Part shown: positions 22,531-35,831 of the stretch, piece by piece
Position numbering within the stretch: the stretch's first letter is position 1
Layout: each line of letters opens with the position of its first letter
NCBI GenBank assembly: GCA_963921825.1
Contig: OY997595.1
Span: forward strand, 69,429,572 to 69,493,571
Reading direction: 5' to 3'
Origin: Erodium maritimum
Lineage: Eukaryota > Streptophyta > Magnoliopsida > Geraniales > Geraniaceae
DNA length: 64,000 nt
Translations under genes and position numbers: made by a program
Notes under the pieces: model-generated
The model's database searches: none
Seen by the model: the letters and a program-made list of their open reading frames with translations, nothing else
Told to the model about the DNA's origin: nothing

Positions 22531-24578
22531 CATGGTTGTAAAAGTCGGCCTAGGCGCCGCCTAGGCGCGAAAATCAGTCATGCCGACTCGACTAGTGCCA
22601 CTCGGGCGGATCTGGGCGGCCGTCCGACTTGACGCTGATTAGGCGGACCGAATCGGAGCTAGGCGGCCTAAGCGGACCGAGGCGGATCCGGGCAGCACAA
22701 GGACGGTGCTGTTCGACGGCGGAGGGGAAAACTGTTAAGACGTCCTTGGGCTTCTTCCATAGTACTCCAATTCTACTGTCATGTTGATTTGGTTATGGAG
22801 CAACTTGACCTTCATTGAAGGTGTGCTGGAATGAGAGAAGGAAGGAGAAGAAGTCTTGGTTATGTTGCGTCTGAATCTGAAAGAACTCTTTAGTTGTTTT
22901 GTATTCCTTTCATTATAAATTAATTAATGAGCTTCGTGAGTCGTGAAAGTGTTTTGAGTCCTGATAAAAATTAAAGGACAGAGCATGGGGAAGCGGAGAA
23001 GAAAGTGAATGCAGATGATGGAAATTTTAATAAATGGATTGCATTTGTAATTTGTTAAAAGTAGATAGAGAGCAACAATTAATATTAAGAGAGAAAAAGA
23101 TGTGTGGGACATAATTTTTTTTAAATCAGTGTATGAGCCTTTCAATATGGTAGTAATAAAAGTAGGTTGGGATAGGAAAAGACAAAACATTTTTTATTTA
23201 TTAAATTATGTAATTAATAATATATTTATTACAAAATATAATAATAAATGTAATAAACATTTTTATTGAGTTGTTAAGATATTATAGTTGAAAATGGGTA
23301 TTTGTATTAATATTATTTATGATAAATGAAAATGAATATTAGTATATTTTGTATTTTTGATTATAAATATATAAGAAAGGGAACATTAGAAAAATTGGAT
23401 CAGTTGACTTTGTGCCGCCTCTGCTTTGCTCTCTACAAACTCTAGGTTTGGAAAGTACGACACAATGGTGAACTCGGCGGCGAGGTTGTCCAGTGTATCG
23501 GGTGATTCCTCTCTGTGGCGTGATCCGGTGGAGGAGTCGTTGGCTGGGGGTGAAGATGGTGTGGGATTGATGCCGGTATCAGGGAGTTCGGCAGATGCAT
23601 CTCAGGCGCCCGATGGGAGCCTGAGTGCGGGGGCTGTGCTGCAGGTCGACGCTGGCGAGACCGGGCGGAGACAGGTCGTGACCGCGGGGAGGGCTGAGAT
23701 CTGGCCAGAGCGGGACGGCGAGGAGGGAAGGGACACCAACGTGCCGATCCAGGCACGGGATCTGGAGGATCCGCTGCATGGGGCCCCGGCCATGGAGTTC
23801 TCGGCAACCCGACGGCCTGATGCTGCTGGTGGAGGCGGAAGCGTGAGGACGAGGCTGGGGTCGGGACGAGATCCAGATCCGGTGAGGGGCATGTGGTCCC
23901 GGGCTCGTCGGGGCGCGCATTATAGACCCCCGGGTCTGCTGCATGCCGGTGGAGAGGAAGCCAATGCTCCGGTGGTCGTCCCGTCGGATTCGGAGGAGGG
24001 GTACTCGGAGTCCCAGGCAGCGCAAGAGCGCCGCCGGGCGAAAGGCAAGGCGGTGGTGACGGACGGGCACCACCCTGAGGAAACCGGCCCGGAGGAGGCG
24101 CAGGGACGAGCACTGGGAAGCGGGGGATTGTTTATGGGAGATGCCCGCCGTGGAGGCCGAGGGGCTGGCAACTGGGTCCCTAGGGCAGGTCGGGGCGGCA
24201 GAGACGGACCGGCCGGGCAGGGAGACGTAGCTACCTGGGCGGCCCGGTATGGCTCGGGTAGGTCAGGAGGTGCTGATCGGACATTGAACAGGGAACAACC
24301 CGAGACTGGTCGGGATCAGGGGAAAGTGGTCCCCGAGTTGGGGCAGCATATGGCTTCGATGCGAATTGCGGAGGTGGTAGTCCCATCCGGGGACGTGGGC
24401 CAGGACACGATGCAGTTCCGTTTCGCGCTGGCAGCGAAATTGCTGACGTCGAAGCAGTTTTTCTGGAGATCCTTGGCCGAGAGGATGGAGGACCTATGGG
24501 GAATAAAGGTAGAGGCTAGACCCCTGGAAGGGGGACTGGTAGGCTTCTTCTTCCAAACGGCACGCGAACGGGAGAGAG

Positions 24579-26504
24579 TGCGGGTTTTAATCGCAAACTT
24601 GAGCACGGAAAGTGCACCGGCCGTCAAGTAGTAATCAGATTTGAAGTCCGGAATATCGATCCCAAAGGAGCAATAAACAAACACTTACTATTTAAAGCTT
24701 GTAGCTAAGCTATTTCTATAAAAAGTTGGTTTTTATGCTTCTAAAATAAACTAACAAGTAATGCAAATCAAGTAGAGCACTCGTAGCACGAAACCGAGAA
24801 TTCTTAACTTCTTGAATCAAATGATGAAATTTCTAGGATATCGGGTTCATAGAGTTCATTCCATAAAGTCAAAAATACTCGATTGTTGTGATGAAGACTT
24901 GATTTAGAGGCAACGAGTCATCTCAACTCTAGTCCTAACTTCTTTCGAACGATTCGGACCCTAATGGAATCTAACCACCGAGTTCTTTCGAATCACGATG
25001 TAGGAAGACCCAAAGCGTTTAGCTCTATGACAACTTCTAACTTTCGACCAACCAAGCCTATAGCTATTGCAATTGTATTAACCCCGCTAGTTCTAGCTAG
25101 AGTTTAAATCCAATTTACGATCGACTTTAGACTAATTAGAATTCTCCTTTTTCAAGCGTTAAATTCTAATTCGAAACAATTATCAAGCCTACCCGGGAGA
25201 TAAAGCGTTAAGCACAAATCGATCATCAACACTAAAACAATTCAACAATCACAACAATTTAAAGCATTCAAAACATGGAAATCACTACTCTAATCACCCA
25301 AAACCCTAGAAATTTGGGGGTTTAGTTGTTCATGATAATCAATGATATAGAGATGAACCAACAAGTAAATGATTTCATAATGAGAATTAGAGAGAAAGTT
25401 TAGATACAATCACCACAATTAATTGACAAAATGGTTGCTCTTCCCCTTCCTCCAAACCCTAGCTTTGATCTTCTTGTGTTGGCAACAAATCCAAGAGTAG
25501 AAGCACCAAGAGCCTCTCCTAAAGATGAATTTTCTTCAAGAACAATGACACCCTTGGCTCAAATCCTTCTCCAATCAATGAAGCTTCCCCTTGTGTTCCC
25601 CAAAATCTCTCCAAAAAAATCAGAAAATAAACAACTCTTTCTATAAATCACCTTCAAAATTAAACTATCAAGAGTGTATCTATCTTTGTTTGTGTGTAGG
25701 GAGAAAAAGAAAATAAAATAAAAAATAAAATAAAAATCAAAGCATAAACTCTGGTTCAGCTCCGTGCTCTCTGCTCTCAAAAAAATGATTCTCCGTGAAA
25801 AAATTGGTCCAGATCTCTCCTTGGTGCGGCGCTGAAAATGGAGACACAATAGGGTTGGTTTTGGGGGAACACGCGTCAGCAGGGGAGTGGGCGAGCTGGG
25901 GGAGATAGGTGGCAGGCTGGCGAGAGACTGGCGGCTGGGTGGACCAGGCTGGGACAGGTGTCAGCAGCTGGAGCGGACAGGTGGTGGCGAACTGGGGGTT
26001 TGGCGGCTGGCGGCGGACACGTGGCGGACGCAGGAGAGAAGGCGGCGCCACGTGGGTCAGGCAGGGACAGGTGTCGCGCAGGGGTGGATTGGCGGCGCCA
26101 GTGCGCCACGTGGCGCGTCCTGGGAGCTCTGGCGGCTGGGCTGGTCGGCGCCACGTGTCAGTCTCTGATGGCCTGCTGCATTTTTGCTCCTTTTCCGCTA
26201 TTTCGCTCGCTCCGGCTTCGTTTGGGCTCCGATCGATCTCGTTCTTGCGCCAAAAAATTCCTTTTTCCAAGACCTACAAAACAAGACCAGTCATGAGTAT
26301 ATTTCGAAGCGACCAAAATCGACCCTCTTAACGGTCCACATGCACAAAACACTCAAAATACGCTAAGTACCCATCGAAACACTGAACACACCAGGGAAAA
26401 CAATTATTTATACTAAATCTAAATATATGGTAGAAAACCGGGACCAAAAGCCTGTAAACTCGATATATTGTGGCCCTTTTATGTGTTAAAATGCACCCGC
26501 ATCA
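24579..26504 (-). repeat. Athila 3' LTR
   Basis: 1926 bp and nearly identical to 33915-35831. It carries an extra 9 bp near 25343 and about four base differences. A GC-rich zone at 25860-26160 holds four CACGTG motifs. Confidence 0.95.
26018..26157. promoter_or_regulatory. Cluster of four G-box motifs in the LTR
   Basis: CACGTG at 26018, 26049, 26107 and 26152, within a GC-rich stretch. The same cluster recurs in the other LTR starting at 35345. In element orientation it lies some 350-490 bp from the LTR start, a position typical of U3 promoter elements. Binding by bZIP/bHLH factors is inferred from the motif only. Confidence 0.45.
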
Positions 26505-28303
26505 ACACCCCACACTTAGACTTTTCTCGCCCCGAGAAAACTAAACATAAATAGATATAAACTAACTAAGATAAATGCCAAGATAAACCCCGCGATACTA
26601 TCTCCGTAGGCGGAGCTTGGCAACTCCGGGTTATTGAAAGCAGTAAATATGCATATGCTGACTAGACTAGACAAAAAAATCCCGTGCAAATACACAAGCA
26701 AATTAAAGACCAAAAATTTAAGACTCAAAGAAGGTATGTGCTTACACTTGGATTTTATCGGCAATTTGACCTAGAGCATGCATAAGGAATAAGATCTCTC
26801 ATCATTCTTTTCTACTTTTCACCAACCAATTTTTACATGTTGTAGATTAAGAGTGTATGTGTAGTGGTTTACAAGATGAAGTGCAATAACTAGAAAGATT
26901 TCAAGCCTAATTATTGTCATTTAGCCATTTGCTCTCTCGATTCTACATAACATAGTACTAATTAAGAGCATAACGTAATCTCATTCACAAATCTTATGAG
27001 TGGGCGTTGTCATGCAATTACGCTGCCTTGGGACTATGCGAATGGTAAACCCATCTAGTTCCTTTACGAGTCAAGTGGTAGATCAAAGTTTTGCTTGGTT
27101 TTTTTCGATTACGTGTAGAAACTTTGGATCACTAAGATATGCTGGGGGGTTCACCTTTTATTACGCTATGATTAACTCAGGACATGAGGGTCTCACTCTG
27201 CATAGCGATCCGCCGCAGCCCCTCAAGCCTTTGTTAATACACAGATTTTATTGGATCCCCTTTCCCCGGGACCTATACTTAATTCCCCGTGCATAGTGTG
27301 TGTGATTTTGAAAAATTGGTACCACAAACGCACAATGGAACTAACCACTTGAACTCGACTAGATTTCTAATCTACCGAAACGCATAGTTCGATCCCAAGA
27401 CAACAAGCATGTGGGCTCAACCTCCTCTACATGCAACAAGTGAAATAAGACTAGTATCACTTAACTAGGGCTACTATATGCAGAAATCAAGGTAGAATCA
27501 GGCTGGTGACAATAAAAAGAATTGAAACCTAACCACACCTAACATTTGGTGTGACCGCCTTCTCGTGTTAAGGCATCTAGCATCACAAAATCATCATGAA
27601 CCCAATAAGCAATATAGCACAAACACAAAATACAACTCATTAATACTACCAACATTAAAACATCCAAACATTCCTCAAAAAATCCTCAATGATGAAAGTT
27701 ATTCCCAGCTTGCTCATATTGGCCTAAAGTGCACATCCAAGGTTTACACACAAAATAAAGACCCATAAAAAAAATTACACTAAAAATGCATGTAGCATAG
27801 CATAGAATGCAAACATATAAATGCAAAGCATCCCACCCCACACTTTAAACCTAAGCACTGTCCCTAGTACGACTCTAAACACATATTTACAAATATTTGC
27901 ACATGGACCCGATAGATGATAACAATAAATACCCCACACTCAGAGTCAAGCAATATACAAGTCAAGAAATCCTATATGCATAGTCTATCAGCACATCAAT
28001 TCGGGTGCTCAACACCCACCAGATAGCATATAAGAAATACAATAGCGGTAAACAATTGAAAATAGGAAGGGAAGAGATACTGCCCCTCGAAGAACCGCTA
28101 CTCGACTTGTGAGCTGACGTGGGAGTCCTAGTGTGCATGGATGGATGGAAAGATCATCGCCCGTGAGAACTTCTAAGAAGCTCGGCGCCATGGCATGTGA
28201 CTAAACTGCTCATACTCTTCATCCATTGTTGGGGTGCCTCCCAACTAGCGCGTTTGTTTAACGTCGTTAGCTCGACTCAAAGGCGGCCTAAGCCGCCTAC
28301 CGC
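26505..28303 (-). other. Athila region between pol and 3' LTR, non-coding
   Basis: About 1.8 kb without a plausible frame on the minus strand. Some Athila elements carry an env-like gene here; none is recognisable. The polypurine tract should be at its left edge, where the minus strand reads AGTGTGGGGTGT directly before the LTR. Confidence 0.6.
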
Positions 28304-31300
28304 CTAATACTCAGGCTCCTCCAGATATAGACATTCTTCTGGACCGAACACACCCCCAAAGTAGTGCTTCACTCTATGACCATTCACAAGAAAAGGGGGA
28401 TTCTTCCCATCAGAGATCTCTATCGCCCCTTTGGAAAGAACTCGGGTCACCTTATAAGGACCGCTCCACTTTGAAACTAGTTTACCGGGGAAGAGCTTCA
28501 ATCTGGAGTTATAGAGAAGAACCATGTCTCCCTCCTTGAACTCTCTGTCTACAATTCTCTTATCATGGGCAATTTTGGTGCGCTCCTTGTATAGCTTTGA
28601 GTTGTGGTAAGCCTGAGACCTGAATTCATCCATCTGATTGATCTGTAATAACCTGTTCTCACCACAACTGTTAGCATCAAAATTTAAAAACTTAATTGCC
28701 CAATATGCTTTATGTTCTAGTTCCACCGGTAAATGACAAGACTTCCCATACACTAGCTTGTAGGGAGACATTCCAATAGGAGTTTTAAAAGCTGTCCTAT
28801 ATGCCCACAGTGTATCATCTAATCTATGTGACCAATCTTTCCTAGATGCACTGACAATTTTCTCTAATATGCTTTTAAGCTCCCTATTTGTAACCTCTAC
28901 TTGCCCGCTAGTTTGGGGATGGTAGGGAGTAGCTAAGCGATGACGAACACCATAATGATTTAAAAGCTTCCAAAATTGTTTATTGCAAAAGTGTGAGCCG
29001 CCATCGCTTACTATTGCCCTAGGCGTGCCAAACCGAGAAAATATATATTTCTTTAAAAACGCACAAACCGGTTTGGCATCATTGGCGGCCAAGGCCACCG
29101 CTTCAACCCACTTTGACACATAATCCACGGCCACTAAAATGTACTCATAACCATTGGACCGTGGAAAGGGGCCCATAAAGTCAATGTTCCATACGTCAAA
29201 TAACTCTACCTCAATTGAAATGTTCATAGGCATCTCTTGCCTTCTCGAGATATTACCAGTTCTTTGACACCTGTCACATTGCTTAACGAACACAGCTGCA
29301 TCATGAAATAAGGTAGGCCAATAAAATCCCGATTGCAACACCTTTTGTGCTGTCCTGGCAGGCCCAAAATGTCCTCCTACTTCTCGTCCATGGCAATGAT
29401 GTAAAATCTCTCTAGTCTCATACTCGGGGATACACCTTCTCACCATTTGATCTGCACAAATCTTTAACAGGAAAGGATCATCCCAATAATAGTTTTTCAC
29501 ATCATATAAAAACTTTTTCTTCTGATAGGAGGTAAAATCTGCAGGAAGAACACCACTTGCTAAGTAATTTGCAAAATAGGCAAACCATGGGGTGACTTGA
29601 TTTTCTATACCAAACAAGTGCTCATCCGGGAACTCTTCTTTAATTGGCACACTTAGGTTCTCATGGGGGTTCTCAATCCTAGATAGGTGATCTGCAATAA
29701 CATTCTCTACTCCTTTTTTATCTCGAATCTCCAAATCAAATTCTTGGAGTAGTAAAATCCACCTCAATAGTCTAGGTTTTGCCTCTTTCTTACTAAACAA
29801 ATACTTGAGAGCTGCATGGTCAGTGTACACAATAACTTTGGACAAGACAAGATAAGAATGAAATTTATCACAAGCGAATACCACAGCAAGTAGTTCTTTT
29901 TCAGTAGTAGCATAATTCATTTGGGCTTCATTAAGAACTCTACTAGCATAATAAATAGTGTGAAAAATCTTGCCTTTTCTCTGTCCCAAAACTGCCCCTA
30001 CCGCTATATCACTAGCATCACACATTAACTCAAAAGGCAGGGACCAATCAGGACTCACCATCACAGGTGCATTCACTAACTTATCTTTCAAGGACAAGAA
30101 ACTCTTCAAGCATGCATCATCAAAATCAAAGGGGGTATCTTTTCCTAACAAATTGCACAATGGTTTGGAAATATCAGAAAATCCCTTAATGAATCTTCTA
30201 TAGAACCCTGCATGTCCTAAAAAACTTCTAATCCCCTTAACATTTCTAGGTGGAGGCAATTTACCTATCACATCCACCTTGGCCATATCTACTTCAATCC
30301 CTTTTTTGGAGATTTTATGACCTAGAACAATACCCTGTTGAACCATAAGATGACATTTTTCCCAATTTAACACCAAGTTTGCTTCTTCGCATCTAGTCAA
30401 TACTTTATGCAGATTATTCAAACACTCATCAAATGAAGAACCAAACATAGAAAAATCATCCATGAACACTTCTAGGTAATCACCAATCATATCATGAAAT
30501 ATAGCTGTCATGCATCTTTGAAAAGTAGCAGGTGCATTACATAAACCAAAAGGCATTCTCCTATATGCAAATGTTCCATAAGGGCAAGTCAGAGTAGTTT
30601 TCTCTTGATCCTCAGGAGCTATGGCTATTTGGTTGTACCCACTATATCCATCTAGAAAGCAATAATATTCATAACCAGTTAATTTCTTTAACATTTGATC
30701 AATAAAGGGTAATGGGAAATGGTCTTTACGGGTGACATCATTCAACTTCCTATAGTCAATGCATACTCTCCACCTTGTGACCGTCCTAGTAGGAATTAAC
30801 TCATTCTTTTCATTGGTCACTACAGTCATTCCCCCTTTCTTAGGTACACATTGGATTGTACTTACCCAAGCACTATCAGAGATAGGGTATATAATACCTG
30901 CATCTAAAAGCTTTACAATCTCTTTCTTTACTACCTCTTGCATCAATGGATTTAGCCTCCTTTGTGGCTGCACACTTGGCCTTTGATTCTCCTCCATGAG
31001 AATTTTGTGCATGCACACTGATGGGTTAATTCCCTTGATGTCAGCTATGGTCCATCCAAAGGCCCTTTTATGATCCTTAAGAACCCTCATTAGCTTTCCC
31101 TCCTGAAGACAAGACAACTCAGAAGATATTATCACAGGTAGAGTATTGTCTTCATTCAAAAACATGTATTTCAAATTTTCAGGGAGGGGTTTTAATTCTA
31201 GCTCAGGGGCTTGCTCAATAGAGGGCTTTAGCTTGGGCCCTTGACTTGCCTCCAAAGTGAGGTGAGTGTGGGGTCTATCCCTCTTCCATGGAGGACACGC

Positions 31301-31615
31301 CTCCAATAAATTGACCACTTCGTCTACAGCATCTTGTGAAAGTTCACAAGTGATACCAATGTCTCTAGCTAGGCATGTAAGAAAAGGATCATCAGAAATA
31401 AACATTTCCTGCACTACACAATCAATAGCCTCAATTCTAAAACATGTATCATCACTCCTAGCTTGTTTTATCGATCTAAAGACATCAAACACCACTTCTT
31501 CTTTGCCGTAGCGAATGGTCAATTTCCCTTGCTCTACATCAATAAGAGCTCTTGCTGTGGCCAAGAACGGCCTACCTAGGATTAGGGGTATCTCATAATC
31601 TTCCTCCATGTCCAA
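28304..31615 (-). CDS. Athila Pol polyprotein (protease end, RT, RNase H, integrase)
   Basis: 1103 codons without an internal stop. Order: the tail of the aspartic protease ([12 protein letters not shown] near residue 10). Next is reverse transcriptase, with [24 protein letters not shown] and the catalytic FMDD box in [11 protein letters not shown]. RNase H has [23 protein letters not shown] and [10 protein letters not shown]. Integrase has an HHCC zinc finger ([12 protein letters not shown]…CDRCQRTG). Its DDE core reads [27 protein letters not shown] and [15 protein letters not shown]. All catalytic residues I can check are present, consistent with a recently active element. Its normal upstream continuation is separated from the gag-protease frame by a frame break at a G-run (31673-31681). 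Confidence 0.93.
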   Translation of the reverse strand: MDMEEDYEIPLILGRPFLATARALIDVEQGKLTIRYGKEEVVFDVFRSIKQARSDDTCFRIEAIDCVVQEMFISDDPFLTCLARDIGITCELSQDAVDEVVNLLEACPPWKRDRPHTHLTLEASQGPKLKPSIEQAPELELKPLPENLKYMFLNEDNTLPVIISSELSCLQEGKLMRVLKDHKRAFGWTIADIKGINPSVCMHKILMEENQRPSVQPQRRLNPLMQEVVKKEIVKLLDAGIIYPISDSAWVSTIQCVPKKGGMTVVTNEKNELIPTRTVTRWRVCIDYRKLNDVTRKDHFPLPFIDQMLKKLTGYEYYCFLDGYSGYNQIAIAPEDQEKTTLTCPYGTFAYRRMPFGLCNAPATFQRCMTAIFHDMIGDYLEVFMDDFSMFGSSFDECLNNLHKVLTRCEEANLVLNWEKCHLMVQQGIVLGHKISKKGIEVDMAKVDVIGKLPPPRNVKGIRSFLGHAGFYRRFIKGFSDISKPLCNLLGKDTPFDFDDACLKSFLSLKDKLVNAPVMVSPDWSLPFELMCDASDIAVGAVLGQRKGKIFHTIYYASRVLNEAQMNYATTEKELLAVVFACDKFHSYLVLSKVIVYTDHAALKYLFSKKEAKPRLLRWILLLQEFDLEIRDKKGVENVIADHLSRIENPHENLSVPIKEEFPDEHLFGIENQVTPWFAYFANYLASGVLPADFTSYQKKKFLYDVKNYYWDDPFLLKICADQMVRRCIPEYETREILHHCHGREVGGHFGPARTAQKVLQSGFYWPTLFHDAAVFVKQCDRCQRTGNISRRQEMPMNISIEVELFDVWNIDFMGPFPRSNGYEYILVAVDYVSKWVEAVALAANDAKPVCAFLKKYIFSRFGTPRAIVSDGGSHFCNKQFWKLLNHYGVRHRLATPYHPQTSGQVEVTNRELKSILEKIVSASRKDWSHRLDDTLWAYRTAFKTPIGMSPYKLVYGKSCHLPVELEHKAYWAIKFLNFDANSCGENRLLQINQMDEFRSQAYHNSKLYKERTKIAHDKRIVDREFKEGDMVLLYNSRLKLFPGKLVSKWSGPYKVTRVLSKGAIEISDGKNPPFLVNGHRVKHYFGGVFGPEECLYLEEPEY

Positions 31616-31671
31616 TACAACAAAATCAGCAGGAAAGATAAATTTATCAACCTTTACTAGGATATCCTCTA

Positions 31672-33765
31672 CTACCCCCTAGGGTATTTAATCGATCTAT
31701 CAGCTAGCTGTAGAGAAATAGAGGTCTGTTTCGGTTCTTCCCCCAATCCTAGCTTTCTAAACACATTCAAAGGCATCAGGTTTATGCTAGCTCCTAGGTC
31801 ACACAAGGCTTTTGCAAATGAAAGGGTCCCCATCTCACAGGGTATTGTAAAGCTACCTGGGTCTTTCAATTTAGGGGGTAATTTATTTTGTAAGATAGCA
31901 GAACACTCTTCACTTAAATTCACCCTATCATTCACATTCATCTTTCTTTTGTTAGATATAATATCTTTCAGAAATTTGGCATAGACAGACATACTCCTAA
32001 TTGCATCTAGAAAAGGAATATTAATCTCAAGTTTTTTACACACATTCAAGAATTTAGCATATTGATCATCATGTTTAGATTTCTTGGCAACAGAAGGGAA
32101 AGGGAGAGGTGAAGTCCGGGTTTCTGAATCAACCACGGACTCCCTTACCTTCTTACCTATGGCGTGCTCTCTTCCTCTTACTTCTGATGTGCCCTCTTGC
32201 TCTTCCTCTTGAATATGTTCAATAGAAACTTCTTCTGGAGGCTCTTCATCCAATCCCTCATATCTCACTTCTACACCTTTTCCACTCCTAGTAGTTACTG
32301 CATTTACATTTTCTCTAGGATTTACTTCTGTGTCACTAGGTAATGATCCTGGAGCTCTCGAGTGCAGAGCGGTGGCCATCTGCCCCATATGGGCTTGCAT
32401 TGTCCTCATAGCAGAATCTGACTCTTCTTGCCTCTTAGACATCTGATCTTGCTTTTGCATCATCAGCTTGGTGTTCTCCTCTTGCTTTCTAGCCTCTGCA
32501 TCCTGTCTTTGCATCAGTCTCAATATGAGATCCATAGGTGAAGGTTCTTGAGGTTGTTGGCTCTGCTGAGGTTGAGGATCTCTTTGTTGCTGGCCTTGGT
32601 TCTGAGGCCTTTGATGGAATCCAGGAGGTGCTAAATTCTGATTCCTTTGACCTTGATCTCCTCCCCATCTCAAACTTGGATGATCTTTCCAACCAGGGTT
32701 GTAGGTGCTAGAGTAAGGATCATATCTTCTTCCTTGATTTTTGTTGCTCACATAATGAGCACTTTCATGAGCTGGATGCCGCATCTCCTCAATGCAATCC
32801 AAAGGGTCAGGTTGTTGGGAGTGAACCTGTAACCCCTCTATCTTTGCACTCATCACTCTCATCATCTCCATAACTTGGTTCATGTCTGCTGAGGATGAGA
32901 CTGAATTGACTGCACCAGTAGGTCCTCTCTTAGAGTGCCAATCATTATTGGACATAATCATTTCTAAAATCTCTAGGCACTCTTCTGGGGTGTGGTTTTT
33001 GAAGGAACCACCTGATGATGCGTTCAACTCCGATTGACTTGCCGGTCTCAAACCCATATAAAAAATCTGCATTTGCAACCACAACTCTAACCCACAGTGA
33101 GGGCACCTCCTTTTCATCCCTTGAAATCGCTCCCAAGCTTCAGCTAATGACTCCATATTTGCCTGTCTGAAGTTTTGAATCTGGGACCTCAACTCTTGAG
33201 TCTTCCTTGGTGAGAAGAATCTAGTTAGAAACTTTTGAGCCAAATCCTCCCAAGTTCTTATCGCATGGTAAGGCAAATTGCGAAACCATTCATAAGCTTC
33301 ACCTGATAGGGAGAACGGGAATAATCTTAATCTGACAGCATCATCAAACACACCATTGTACCTGAAGGTGGAACATATTTCAAGAAATTTGGTCAGGTGT
33401 AATGACGGGTCTGGACATGTAGAGGTGTTCCCGCTAAATGAAGATTGCTGAAGTAGTGAGATCACTGAAGTCTTAATCTCAAACTGGTGAGCTGTGATCG
33501 CTGGTGCCTGAATGCTCGAATGTAATCTGTTGGTTTGTGGTGCACCGAACTCACACAAAAGTCTTCGTGGTCTTTCTTGCTGATTAGCATGTTGACCTAC
33601 ATTTGCAATCCGCCCATCTTCACCAAATCCCGGTGGGTCTTCCATATTATGCAATTCTTTAGCTTCCTTAGCAGCTTTCCTTGATGCTTTGAATCTGAAC
33701 TCAGCTTCTCTTAACTCTTTGTCACTAAGCAGTTTACTTGAAGAAGATTTGGATCTTGTGAGCAT
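31672..33765 (-). CDS. Athila Gag and protease N-terminal part
   Basis: Starts at the ATG at 33765 ([13 protein letters not shown]) and runs about 697 codons. It contains the retrotransposon gag core ([59 protein letters not shown]), then a Gln/Pro-rich and Met-rich linker. It ends in the aspartic protease active-site segment [11 protein letters not shown] near the C-terminus. It stops at a run of G residues just after KYPRG, whereas in relatives protease continues into Pol. The break is a single-base length change in the homopolymer, either a real mutation, a programmed site or a sequence error. Confidence 0.9.
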   Translation of the reverse strand: MLTRSKSSSSKLLSDKELREAEFRFKASRKAAKEAKELHNMEDPPGFGEDGRIANVGQHANQQERPRRLLCEFGAPQTNRLHSSIQAPAITAHQFEIKTSVISLLQQSSFSGNTSTCPDPSLHLTKFLEICSTFRYNGVFDDAVRLRLFPFSLSGEAYEWFRNLPYHAIRTWEDLAQKFLTRFFSPRKTQELRSQIQNFRQANMESLAEAWERFQGMKRRCPHCGLELWLQMQIFYMGLRPASQSELNASSGGSFKNHTPEECLEILEMIMSNNDWHSKRGPTGAVNSVSSSADMNQVMEMMRVMSAKIEGLQVHSQQPDPLDCIEEMRHPAHESAHYVSNKNQGRRYDPYSSTYNPGWKDHPSLRWGGDQGQRNQNLAPPGFHQRPQNQGQQQRDPQPQQSQQPQEPSPMDLILRLMQRQDAEARKQEENTKLMMQKQDQMSKRQEESDSAMRTMQAHMGQMATALHSRAPGSLPSDTEVNPRENVNAVTTRSGKGVEVRYEGLDEEPPEEVSIEHIQEEEQEGTSEVRGREHAIGKKVRESVVDSETRTSPLPFPSVAKKSKHDDQYAKFLNVCKKLEINIPFLDAIRSMSVYAKFLKDIISNKRKMNVNDRVNLSEECSAILQNKLPPKLKDPGSFTIPCEMGTLSFAKALCDLGASINLMPLNVFRKLGLGEEPKQTSISLQLADRSIKYPRG

Positions 33766-33880
33766 AAAACCTTCAAATCCAAACACAAGATGAGATTAGA
33801 ACCAAGAAAACAAATTTAAAAGACAAATAAGTAAATGAAATAGTCGTAGCACAAACTATATAGCAAGGGTTGCCTAATTG

Positions 33881-33899
33881 CTCCCCGGCAACGGCGCCA
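33881..33899 (-). promoter_or_regulatory. Athila primer-binding site (tRNA-Asp type)
   Basis: The minus strand reads TGGCGCCGTTGCCGGGGAG, the hallmark Athila priming site complementary to the 3' end of tRNA-Asp. It lies 15 bp inside the 5' LTR that begins at 33915. Confidence 0.85.
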
Positions 33900-33914
33900 T
33901 AAAACTTGACGCCC

Positions 33915-35831
33915 TGCGGGTTTTAATCGCAAACTTGAGCACGGAAAGTGCACCGGCCGTCAAGTAGTAATCGGATTTGAAGTCCGGAATATCGAGCCCA
34001 AAGGAGCAATAAACAAACACTTACTATTTAAAGCTTGTAGCTAAGCTATTTCTATAAAAAGTTGGTTTTTATGCTTCTAAAATAAACTAACAAGTAATGC
34101 AAATCAAGTAGAGCACTCGTAGCACGAAACCGAGAATTCTTAACTTCTTGAATCAAATGATGAAATTTCTAGGATATCGGGTTCATAGAGTTCATTCCAT
34201 AAAGTCAAAAATACTCGATTGTTGTGATGAAGACTTGATTTAGAGGCAACGAGTCATCTCAACTCTAGTCCTAACTTCTTTCGAACGATTCGGACCCTAA
34301 TGGAATCTAACCACCGAGTTCTTTCGAATCACGATGTAGGAAGACCCAAAGCGTTTAGCTCTATGACAACTTCTAACTTTCGACCAACCAAGCCTATAGC
34401 TATTGCAATTGTATTAACCCCGCTAGTTCTAGCTAGAGTTTAAATCCAATTTACGATCGACTTTAGACTAATTAGAATTCTCCTTTTTCAAGCGTTAAAT
34501 TCTAATTCGAAACAATTATCAAGCCTACCCGGGAGATAAAGCGTTAAGCACAAATCGATCATCAACACTAAAACAATTCAACAATCACAACAATTTAAAG
34601 CATTCAAAACATGGAAATCACTACTCTAATCACCCAAAACCCTAGAAATTTGGGGGTTTAGTTGTTCATGATAATAGAGATGAACCAACAAGTAAATGAT
34701 TTCATAATGAGAATTAGAGAGAAAGTTTAGATACAATCACCACAATTAATTGACAAAATGGTTGCTCTTCCCCTTCCTCCAAACCCTAGCTTTGATCTTC
34801 TTGTGTTGGCAACAAATCCAAGAGTAGAAGCACCAAGAGCCTCTCCTAAAGATGAATTTTCTTCAAGAACAATGACACCCTTGGCTCAAATCCTTCTCCA
34901 ATCAATGAAGCTTCCCCTTGTGTTCCCCAAAATCTCTCCAAAAAAATCAGAAAATAAACAACTCTTTCTATAAATCACCTTCAAAATTAAACTATCAAGA
35001 GTGTATCTATCTTTGTTTGTGTGTAGGGAGAAAAAGAAAATAAAATAAAAAATAAAATAAAAATCAAAGCATAAACTCTGGTTCAGCTCCGTGCTCTCTG
35101 CTCTCAAAAAAATGATTCTCCGTGAAAAAATTGGTCCAGATCTCTCCTTGGTGCGGCGCTGAAAATGGAGACACAATAGGGTTGGTTTTGGGGGAACACG
35201 CGTCAGCAGGGGAGTGGGCGAGCTGGGGGAGATAGGTGGCAGGCTGGCGAGAGACTGGCGGCTGGGTGGACCAGGCTGGGACAGGTGTCAGCAGCTGGAG
35301 CGGACAGGTGGTGGCGAACTGGGGGTTTGGCGGCTGGCGGCGGACACGTGGCGGACGCAGGAGAGAAGGCGGCGCCACGTGGGTCAGGCAGGGACAGGTG
35401 TCGCGCAGGGGTGGATTGGCGGCGCCAGTGCGCCACGTGGCGCGTCCTGGGAGCTCTGGCGGCTGGGCTGGTCGGCGCCACGTGTCAGTCTCTGATGGCC
35501 TGTTGCATTTTTGCTCCTTTTCCGCTATTTCGCTCGCTCCGGCTTCGTTTGGGCTCCGATCGATCTCGTTCTTGCGCCAAAAAATTCCTTTTTCCAAGAC
35601 CTACAAAACAAGACCAGTCATGAGTATATTTCGAAGCGACCAAAATCGACCCTCTTAACGGTCCACATGCACAAAACACTCAAAATACGCTAAGTACCCA
35701 TCGAAACACTGAACACACCAGGGAAAACAATTATTTATACTAAATCTAAATATATGGTAGAAAATCGGGACCAAAAGCCTGTAAACTCGATATATTGTGG
35801 CCCTTTTATGTGTTAAAATGCACCCGCATCA
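33915..35831 (-). repeat. Athila 5' LTR
   Basis: 1917 bp, the partner of 24579-26504. It directly follows the primer-binding region, so it is the 5' LTR in minus orientation. Confidence 0.95.

Larger units (their letters stand above)
24579..35831 (-). mobile_element. Athila-type Ty3/gypsy retrotransposon, very young
   Basis: A complete 11,253-bp element: LTRs 24579-26504 and 33915-35831, a primer-binding site complementary to tRNA-Asp, gag, pol and a 1.8-kb non-coding tail. In element orientation the LTR begins TGATGCGGGT and ends ACCCGCA. By eye the LTRs differ by about four substitutions and one 9-bp indel, so insertion is recent. No perfect 5-bp target duplication is seen (GAGAG at left, GGAGC at right). 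However, a 5-bp duplication would keep the interrupted LINE ORF1 in frame. No env-like frame is visible. Confidence 0.93.

Noticed and set aside
23442..24113. 223-codon Pro/Ser-rich frame on the minus strand
   Set aside because: It is antisense to the LINE ORF1 and arises from its GC-rich codons. It has no recognisable domain.
25876..26331. Several overlapping GC-rich frames on both strands, repeated at 35203-35658
   Set aside because: They lie inside the two Athila LTRs, have low-complexity Trp/Gly/Arg composition, and are shadows of the GC-rich G-box region rather than genes.
27000..27296. 98-codon plus-strand frame in Athila as a possible env-like gene
   Set aside because: It is on the strand opposite to the element's genes, and no membrane or envelope feature is seen.
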